NCBI GenBank assembly: GCA_036380435.1
Contig: DASVES010000459.1
Coordinates: 1 to 9,623, forward strand
Length of the DNA stretch: 9,623 bases
Direction: 5' to 3'
Source: DASQDT01 sp036380435
GTDB taxonomy: Bacteria > Acidobacteriota > Blastocatellia > Pyrinomonadales > Pyrinomonadaceae
The notes beneath the pieces were generated by a model. The model had not been told where the DNA came from. It was given only the letters and a program-made list of their open reading frames with translations, and made no database searches. Of this stretch, positions 5,544 through 9,623 are shown one piece after another (position 1 is the stretch's first letter; the number at the start of each line of letters is the position of its first letter). Made by a program: the position numbers and the translations under genes.

Positions 5544-5711
5544 AGCCTGTGATGAACTTTTGAGTGTGGTAAGTTTTGGCGCATGCGACGCCAAAACTAT
5601 CCCAGTGACGTGACTGATGAGGAGTGGGCGCTCGTCGCCCCCTACCTCGCCCTGATGACTGAGGACGCCCCGCAACGCTCTCACCCCTTGCCAGCGCAAC
5701 TATATCGCTGA
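5541..5711 (+). mobile_element. IS5-family insertion sequence remnant (left end)
   Basis: The end sequence starts near GAGCCTGTGATGAACTTTTG (5543-5562) and leads to a transposase start at 5583. The family-like sequence stops near base 5678. No reverse-complement copy of the end sequence (AAGTTCATCACAGGCTC) is present downstream to 5930, so the right end and most of the transposase are gone. The TAG at 5541-5543, the stop of the preceding gene, sits at the junction; a C-TAG-A target fits the TA/TNA preference of some IS5 groups. Confidence 0.7.
5583..5711 (+). pseudogene. Truncated IS5-family transposase, N-terminus only
   Basis: The first 32 residues read MRRQNYPSDVTDEEWALVAP then YLALMTEDAPQR, the classic N-terminal DUF4096-type region of IS5-family (IS4/IS5 superfamily) transposases. 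After APQR the sequence turns unrelated (SHPLPAQLYR) and stops at 5711. The DDE catalytic domain is absent, so the product cannot transpose. The start codon lies in the loop of a 10-bp perfect hairpin (AGTTTTGGCG 5572-5581, CGCCAAAACT 5589-5598), a layout that would limit translation in the intact element. No Shine-Dalgarno site is seen. Bases 5712-5930 show no gene and no clear transposase remains in any frame. Confidence 0.75.
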
Positions 5712-5930
5712 TACTCCACAGCGTCTTAGACACGCCCCGCCGTGGGCGCGTGTGCGTGAGCGTACAGCCCGCCGCTCGTTTCTTCGCTAGAATCTACCTT
5801 CCCCCTTCATCCCCTCCAAAGAGCCATCAAGGTGTGGCGGAGCCTTGGTCTCCGGGTCGGGAGCTGGCGATCTTGAGGGTCGGAGATTAAGTTAAGCGGC
5901 AGACGTTAAAAAAGGAAAGGAACAAGTTCT

Positions 5931-7085
5931 ATGCTGGCGATGAATTTCCGGGGGCCTCTGCGCGTCCGTATCGACCATAAACCCATGCCGGAAATCCTGC
6001 ATCCACAGGACGCCATCGTCCGGGTCACGCGCTCTTGTATCTGCGGCTCCGATCTGCATTTATACAACGGGTCCGTGCCGGACACCCGCGTGGGGATGAC
6101 GTTCGGCCACGAGGTCACAGGTGTCGTGGAGGAGGTCGGCCCGGAGGTGGAGAAGCTGAAAATCGGCGACCACGTTCTGGTGCCTTTCAACATCGCCTGC
6201 GGGAAGTGTGTCTTCTGCCAGCAGGAGCTTTACGGGAATTGCCACGAGTCGAACCCGCAGGCCACCGCGGTCGGCGGCATCTTCGGCTATTCGCACACCG
6301 GCGGCGGCTACGACGGAGGACAGGCCGAATACGTCCGCGTCCCTTACGCGGACGTGAGTCCCATGGTCATCCCGGAAGGCATGGACCCGGACGACGCGGT
6401 GATGCTCACCGACGTGGCGCCGACCGGGTATCAGGCCGCCGAGATGGGCGGCATTCAACCCGGCGACACCGTTGTCGTTTTCGGGGCCGGCCCCGTGGGC
6501 ATCATGGCGGCCAGATGCGCGTGGCTCTTTGGGGCGGGGCGCGTCATCGTGATTGACCACGTGGAGTATCGTCTGGAGTTCGCGAAGAACTACGCGCCCT
6601 GCGAGGCATATAACTTCAGGTCGCTGGGAGACGTGGTGGTCTTCCTCAAGCGCACCACCGACTGGCTGGGGGCCGACGTGGTGATAGACGCCGTGGGGGC
6701 CGAAGCCGCGGGCCGTGTGATGCAGACGATCCTCGGCAGAAAATTATTGATGCAGGGCGGCTCCGCCACCGCGCTGCACTGGGCGATCAACTCCGTCAAG
6801 AAGGGCGGCATCGTCTCCATCGTCGGCGTGTACGGCCCGATCGACACCCTCGTCCCAATTGGGAACGTGGTGAACAAGGGCTTGACCCTGCGCGGGAACC
6901 AGGCGTCGGTGAAGCGTCTGTTGCCGCGACTGATCGAGCACGTGCAGAACGGCATCCTCGATCCGAAAGCGCTGATCACACACCGCATCCCTCTGGAGGA
7001 AGTGTCGGACGCGTACCGGATTTTTTCGGCGAAGCTCGATAACTGCATCAAGCCGGTGCTGCTGCCGCCTTCGGCCAGAAGCTAG
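5931..7085 (+). CDS. Zinc-dependent alcohol dehydrogenase, formaldehyde dehydrogenase-like
   Basis: The 384-residue protein is a medium-chain dehydrogenase/reductase. Its N-terminal GroES-like domain has catalytic zinc ligands Cys38 (ICGSDLH), His60-Glu61 (FGHE) and Asp161 (LTDVAPTGY). The Asp in place of the usual Cys is typical of the glutathione-independent formaldehyde dehydrogenase/threonine dehydrogenase-like branch. The structural zinc set is complete: Cys90, 93, 96 and 104. The Rossmann motif is GAGPVG at 185-190, with VIVIDHVEYRLEFAK following. Asp209 at the end of the second strand suggests NAD(H) rather than NADP(H). The insert TAVGGIFGYSHTGGGYDGGQAEYVRVP matches the branch (positions 112-137). 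The substrate is unproven: formaldehyde, another small aldehyde or an alcohol. An AAAGGA site near 5916-5921 precedes ATG 5931; ATG 5940 is an alternative. It forms an operon with the next gene, 12 bases apart. It is cytoplasmic and probably serves in detoxification. Confidence 0.9.
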   Translation: MLAMNFRGPLRVRIDHKPMPEILHPQDAIVRVTRSCICGSDLHLYNGSVPDTRVGMTFGHEVTGVVEEVGPEVEKLKIGDHVLVPFNIACGKCVFCQQELYGNCHESNPQATAVGGIFGYSHTGGGYDGGQAEYVRVPYADVSPMVIPEGMDPDDAVMLTDVAPTGYQAAEMGGIQPGDTVVVFGAGPVGIMAARCAWLFGAGRVIVIDHVEYRLEFAKNYAPCEAYNFRSLGDVVVFLKRTTDWLGADVVIDAVGAEAAGRVMQTILGRKLLMQGGSATALHWAINSVKKGGIVSIVGVYGPIDTLVPIGNVVNKGLTLRGNQASVKRLLPRLIEHVQNGILDPKALITHRIPLEEVSDAYRIFSAKLDNCIKPVLLPPSARS

Positions 7086-7097
7086 GAAGGAACCGTC

Positions 7098-7685
7098 ATG
7101 GAGAGTATGGAAAAGACATTCATAGACCCCTCGCAGGTCAAGGGGTGGGGCGTGGACGCCGACCCGGAAAACGACCCGACCTATCCGATGAAGAAGCGCA
7201 ACAACGGCGAACACGAGGGCTACAGTTGGGAGCGCCCGCCTCAACAGCCGGTCACTGTCGAGGTGCTGCATTCCAACGAGCGGCCGAACGTCTCGGCCGT
7301 GTTCGGGACTTCGACGCCGCCCGCGGGACTGAGCGGCATGATCCGCCGCGCCGCTTTCAAATACAGCGAGTCCAGCTACGGACACTGGCTGCCGCTGATG
7401 CTGGCCGACCGTGTGGGCGTGGTGGAAGGCTACCTGGAAGACCTCACGCGCGGCCACGTCCCCAACGTCTTCGCGGAGCGGGGCTGGAAGGCGGAGTGGA
7501 GACACAACAGAAGAAGTCTGTTGACGCGCATCGCCGTCGGGGCGGTGGTGGCTTCCGCCGCCGTCGCCTACCTGAGTAGCGGGAGGGGCGATTCTTCGGC
7601 GAAGGAGCAACGACGCCGTCGCAGGGAAGCTCTGCGCGGAGCTTCGTCCCGTAAACGGGGAAGGGGTGACATCGTTATCACCTGA
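7098..7685 (+). CDS. Conserved hypothetical protein, partner of the zinc dehydrogenase
   Basis: The 195-residue protein begins 12 bases after the dehydrogenase stop, with AAGGAA just before ATG 7098 (ATG 7107 is an alternative). It has a strongly patterned N-terminal part: FIDPSQVKGWGVDADPENDP at 8-27, YPMKKRNNGEHEGYSWERP at 29-47, VEVLHSNERPNVSAVFGTS at 54-72, PPAGLSGMIRR at 74-84 and YGHWLPLMLADRVGVVEG at 94-111. It also has one predicted membrane segment (LLTRIAVGAVVASAAVAYLS, 141-160) and a very basic C-terminus (RRRRR, SRKRGRG). I recall very similar proteins annotated as hypothetical next to zinc alcohol dehydrogenases in other bacteria, which implies a functional link, perhaps membrane docking or stress response. 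No enzymatic motif is visible. The C-terminal basic tail would lie on the cytoplasmic side if the positive-inside rule holds. Confidence 0.8.
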   Translation: MESMEKTFIDPSQVKGWGVDADPENDPTYPMKKRNNGEHEGYSWERPPQQPVTVEVLHSNERPNVSAVFGTSTPPAGLSGMIRRAAFKYSESSYGHWLPLMLADRVGVVEGYLEDLTRGHVPNVFAERGWKAEWRHNRRSLLTRIAVGAVVASAAVAYLSSGRGDSSAKEQRRRRREALRGASSRKRGRGDIVIT

Positions 7686-8126
7686 CACGGTTTCTGCATC
7701 TGACCACGGCGGTAAATTCGCATTCCTCTTCTTGCGCCTTCCCGAAGGCCCGGGCAGGTGAGCTGTGTCGTTCTACTACTGCACGCGGTTTGGATACGTG
7801 ATGGCAGCGGTACTCCGGTCGCCAGGCCGCGGCGATCATGCTGTACCTGTCAGTGCCCGTTGTTTGACGACTGCGCGAACACTCCGGTAAGCCCCTCGAA
7901 GGCGCTCAGTACCCACACGTACAGACAAATTCCTCAATCTCCAGTACCCTAAAAGACCCCTTAAGTCTGAACAAATCGGATGGGCGCGTCCGTCGCATGA
8001 GAGCTTCGGAACGCTTCCTGACCGCAGCCTGTAATCCCCCGCACAGCCTGCACTTTTTCGGCGGACTCGCCGCTTTTTTTAACTGAGTCCGAGGAATATT
8101 CTGACGCCGCGGCATCGGAGACAGGT
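7686..8126. other. Gene-poor region before the polysaccharide locus
   Basis: I see no well-supported gene in these 440 bases. A minus-strand open frame (7906-8115) has a Cys-x-x-Cys and a Cys-x-Cys pair but no Shine-Dalgarno site. The region holds a terminator-like hairpin at 8059-8080. Base composition is more even than in the neighbouring genes. Confidence 0.5.
8059..8080 (+). terminator. Terminator-like hairpin with seven Ts
   Basis: CGGCG (8059-8063) pairs with CGCCG (8068-8072) around GACT, then C and TTTTTTT (8074-8080). The stem is short but the T-run is good. It would protect the glycosyltransferase gene from transcripts arriving from the dehydrogenase operon, about 375 bases upstream. 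Confidence 0.5.
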
Positions 8127-9359
8127 ATGTACGTTAACGAACAGCAAATCTTAAATGACGATTTCGCGTCTTCGCCGGGGGCCGTGCCGAACGCGCCCGA
8201 CCTCGTCTGCCTTTCACACCTGCGCTGGGATTTTGTTTACCAGCGGCCACAACACCTCCTGAGTCGCTGCGCCGCGGGGCGCCGGGTCTTCTTTGTCGAG
8301 GAGCCGGTCTTCGACAGCGGGCCGCTCCGCCTTGAGGTGAAGGAGCGCGAAGGCGGCGTGTTGGTGTGCGTGCCTCATTTGCCCGAGGGGCTGACGAGCG
8401 AGGTCGCGCGCGACGCCGTGCAGCAAAGCTTGATCGCACGCCTGTTCGCCGAGCGCGCCGTGCGCGACTACGTCCTGTGGTACTACACGCCGATGGCGCT
8501 CTCCTACACGCGCCACCTGAACCCGCTCGCGACCGTCTACGACTGCATGGACGAGCTGTCGGCCTTCAAGGGCGCATCCCCCGAGATGAAGGCGTGCGAG
8601 GCGGAGCTGCTTGAGCGCGCCGACCTGGTCTTCACGGGCGGGCAGAGTCTCTACGAGGCCAAGCGCGACCGCCACCCGCGCGTCTACGCCTTCCCGTCGA
8701 GCATCGACGCCGCCCACTTCGCGCAGGCCCGCGCCATCACCGACGAGCCGGCGGATCAGGCGGCCATCCCACACCCGCGTCTGGGCTTCTTCGGCGTCAT
8801 CGACGAGCGGTTCGACATGGAACTTCTCGACGGCGTCGCCGAGGCCCGACCCGACTGGCAACTGGTGATGATCGGGCCGGTAGTCAAGGTTGACCCCGAG
8901 AGCCTGCCGCGCCGCGTCAACATCCACTACCTCGGCATGAAGTCGTACAGGGAACTCCCGTCGTACCTCGCGGGCTGGGACGTGGCGCTGTTGCTGTTCG
9001 CACGCAACGAGTCCACGCGCTTCATCAGCCCGACCAAGACGCCGGAATACCTCGCGGCCGGGAAGCCAGTCGTCTCCACCTCGATCCGCGATGTCGTGCG
9101 CCCTTACGGGGAGCAGGGGTTGGTGCGCATCGCCGACACGGCCGAAGAGTTCACGGCCGCCGCCGAGGCCGCGATGAGTGAGGACGCGGCGGCGCGCACG
9201 TCCGCCGCGGACGCCTTCCTGTCGCAGACTTCGTGGGATCAGACGTGGTCGCGGATGAACGAACTGATCGAGGGAGTCGTGGCGTCGCGGCGCGCGTATA
9301 CGGCGCCGGCGGCGCGCGCGGCCGCCGCCGCCGGCGCCGTATTTACGGCGGGCGATTGA
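8127..9359 (+). CDS. GT-B glycosyltransferase, probable galactofuranose/exopolysaccharide role
   Basis: The 410-residue protein starts at ATG 8127 with GGAG (8117-8120) 6 bases upstream. It has two Rossmann-like halves, as in GT-B (GT1/GT4-like) glycosyltransferases. The N-terminal half carries the signature LSHLRWDFVYQRPQHLLSR (29-47) followed by RRVFFVEEPVF (52-62), and YDCMDELSAFKG (138-149). The C-terminal half starts near LGFFGVIDERFD (219-230). It includes LVMIGPV, NIHYLG, and the donor-binding type segment SPTKTPEYLAAGKPVVST (301-318). No membrane segment or signal peptide is seen, so it acts at the cytoplasmic face. The next gene is glf, which makes UDP-galactofuranose, so a galactofuranosyl transfer or a role in the same polysaccharide is a reasonable inference; the donor is not shown by the sequence. 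The last 20 residues are an Ala-rich tail encoded by a 17-bp perfect inverted repeat. Confidence 0.85.
   Translation: MYVNEQQILNDDFASSPGAVPNAPDLVCLSHLRWDFVYQRPQHLLSRCAAGRRVFFVEEPVFDSGPLRLEVKEREGGVLVCVPHLPEGLTSEVARDAVQQSLIARLFAERAVRDYVLWYYTPMALSYTRHLNPLATVYDCMDELSAFKGASPEMKACEAELLERADLVFTGGQSLYEAKRDRHPRVYAFPSSIDAAHFAQARAITDEPADQAAIPHPRLGFFGVIDERFDMELLDGVAEARPDWQLVMIGPVVKVDPESLPRRVNIHYLGMKSYRELPSYLAGWDVALLLFARNESTRFISPTKTPEYLAAGKPVVSTSIRDVVRPYGEQGLVRIADTAEEFTAAAEAAMSEDAAARTSAADAFLSQTSWDQTWSRMNELIEGVVASRRAYTAPAARAAAAAGAVFTAGD
9298..9342. repeat. 17-bp perfect inverted repeat at the end of the glycosyltransferase gene
   Basis: ATACGGCGCCGGCGGCG (9298-9314) is the exact reverse complement of 9326-9342, with an 11-base GC-only loop. 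It lies within the coding sequence, ending 15 bases before the stop codon's last residues, and 69 bases ahead of the glf start. It could slow, pause or attenuate transcription into glf, or protect the mRNA end. Confidence 0.6.
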
Positions 9360-9410
9360 AATTTTCATTTAACGGTTAGAAATAATTACGAACCAACAAG
9401 GGGGGGAGAA

Positions 9411-9623
9411 ATGTTCGATTATTTGATCGTCGGGGCGGGCTTCGCCGGGAGCGTGTTGGCCGAACGCCTGGCCTCCAGCTCAGGTAAGAAGGTCTTAATC
9501 TGCGACAAGCGCCCGCACGTCGGCGGCAACGCCTACGACCACTACAACGACGCGGGGATTTTAGTCCACAAGTACGGCCCGCACATCTTCCATACCAACT
9601 CGCGCGAGGTGTTCGAGTATCTC
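9411..9623 (+). CDS. glf: UDP-galactopyranose mutase, 5' part
   Basis: ATG 9411 follows a G-rich Shine-Dalgarno-like stretch (AGGGGGGGAG) and the frame runs off the window after 71 residues, about a fifth of the usual 370-390. The N-terminus is diagnostic of Glf: an FAD-binding Rossmann motif FDYLIVGAGFAGSVLAERLA (2-21, GxGxxG at 8-13), the second strand VLICDKRPHVGGNAYDHYN (28-46) and GILVHKYGPHIFHTN (49-63), which contains the conserved active-site His of the family. The enzyme is an FADH-dependent isomerase that converts UDP-galactopyranose to UDP-galactofuranose in the cytoplasm, the only donor for galactofuranose in glycans. It lies 51 bases after the glycosyltransferase, in the same direction and probably the same operon. 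Confidence 0.92.
   Translation, partial: MFDYLIVGAGFAGSVLAERLASSSGKKVLICDKRPHVGGNAYDHYNDAGILVHKYGPHIFHTNSREVFEYL

Noticed and set aside
7758..7952. 64-codon plus-strand frame in the 440-base gap
   Set aside because: It has no Shine-Dalgarno site and no recognisable motifs, and it overlaps the minus-strand Cys-pair frame.
8214..9368. Long minus-strand frame antisense to the glycosyltransferase
   Set aside because: Its translation is Arg/His/Val-rich shadow sequence, produced by high third-position GC in the real gene on the plus strand.

Overview
The window is GC-rich bacterial DNA with unusually wide, structured intergenic regions. It most likely comes from an acidobacterium-like soil organism (class Blastocatellia is my best guess). 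The hints are a PEP-CTERM surface protein, a secreted Gly-repeat tail-fibre-like protein of a type I associate with that group, an orphan Hcp protein, and an exopolysaccharide locus. The placement is inference from gene content; there is no rRNA gene or taxonomic marker.

Layout. 1-351 is the 3' end of a PEP-CTERM protein gene, followed by a strong terminator. About 430-1980 is mostly non-coding and highly structured. It holds one minus-strand gene (656-1183, unknown function) with a distinctive 5' leader, three copies of a short intergenic element that all point the same way (547, 1335, 1714), and a cluster of hairpins (1443-1696). A TTGACA promoter then precedes a secreted-protein gene (1982-3131) that is split by a frameshift and probably an internal deletion. 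3495-4296 on the minus strand is a second cassette. It has the same leader as the 656-1183 gene, then a short GTG-started ORF, then an orphan hcp gene coupled to it by ATGA.

4476-5543 encodes an exported two-domain protein of unknown function. Its stop codon coincides with the left end of a decayed IS5-family element (about 5541-5711). 5931-7685 is a two-gene operon: a zinc-dependent alcohol/formaldehyde dehydrogenase and a conserved 195-residue protein with one membrane segment. After a gene-poor 440 bases, 8127 to the right edge is a cell-surface glycan locus: a GT-B glycosyltransferase followed by glf (UDP-galactopyranose mutase, cut by the window end), which suggests galactofuranose-containing polysaccharide.

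Much of the content concerns the cell envelope or secretion: PEP-CTERM, the fibre-like protein, Hcp, the exported protein, and GT plus Glf. The least explained parts are the duplicated leader on two unrelated minus-strand genes and the three-copy intergenic element with its variable internal hairpin. No complete known defence or secretion system is visible.
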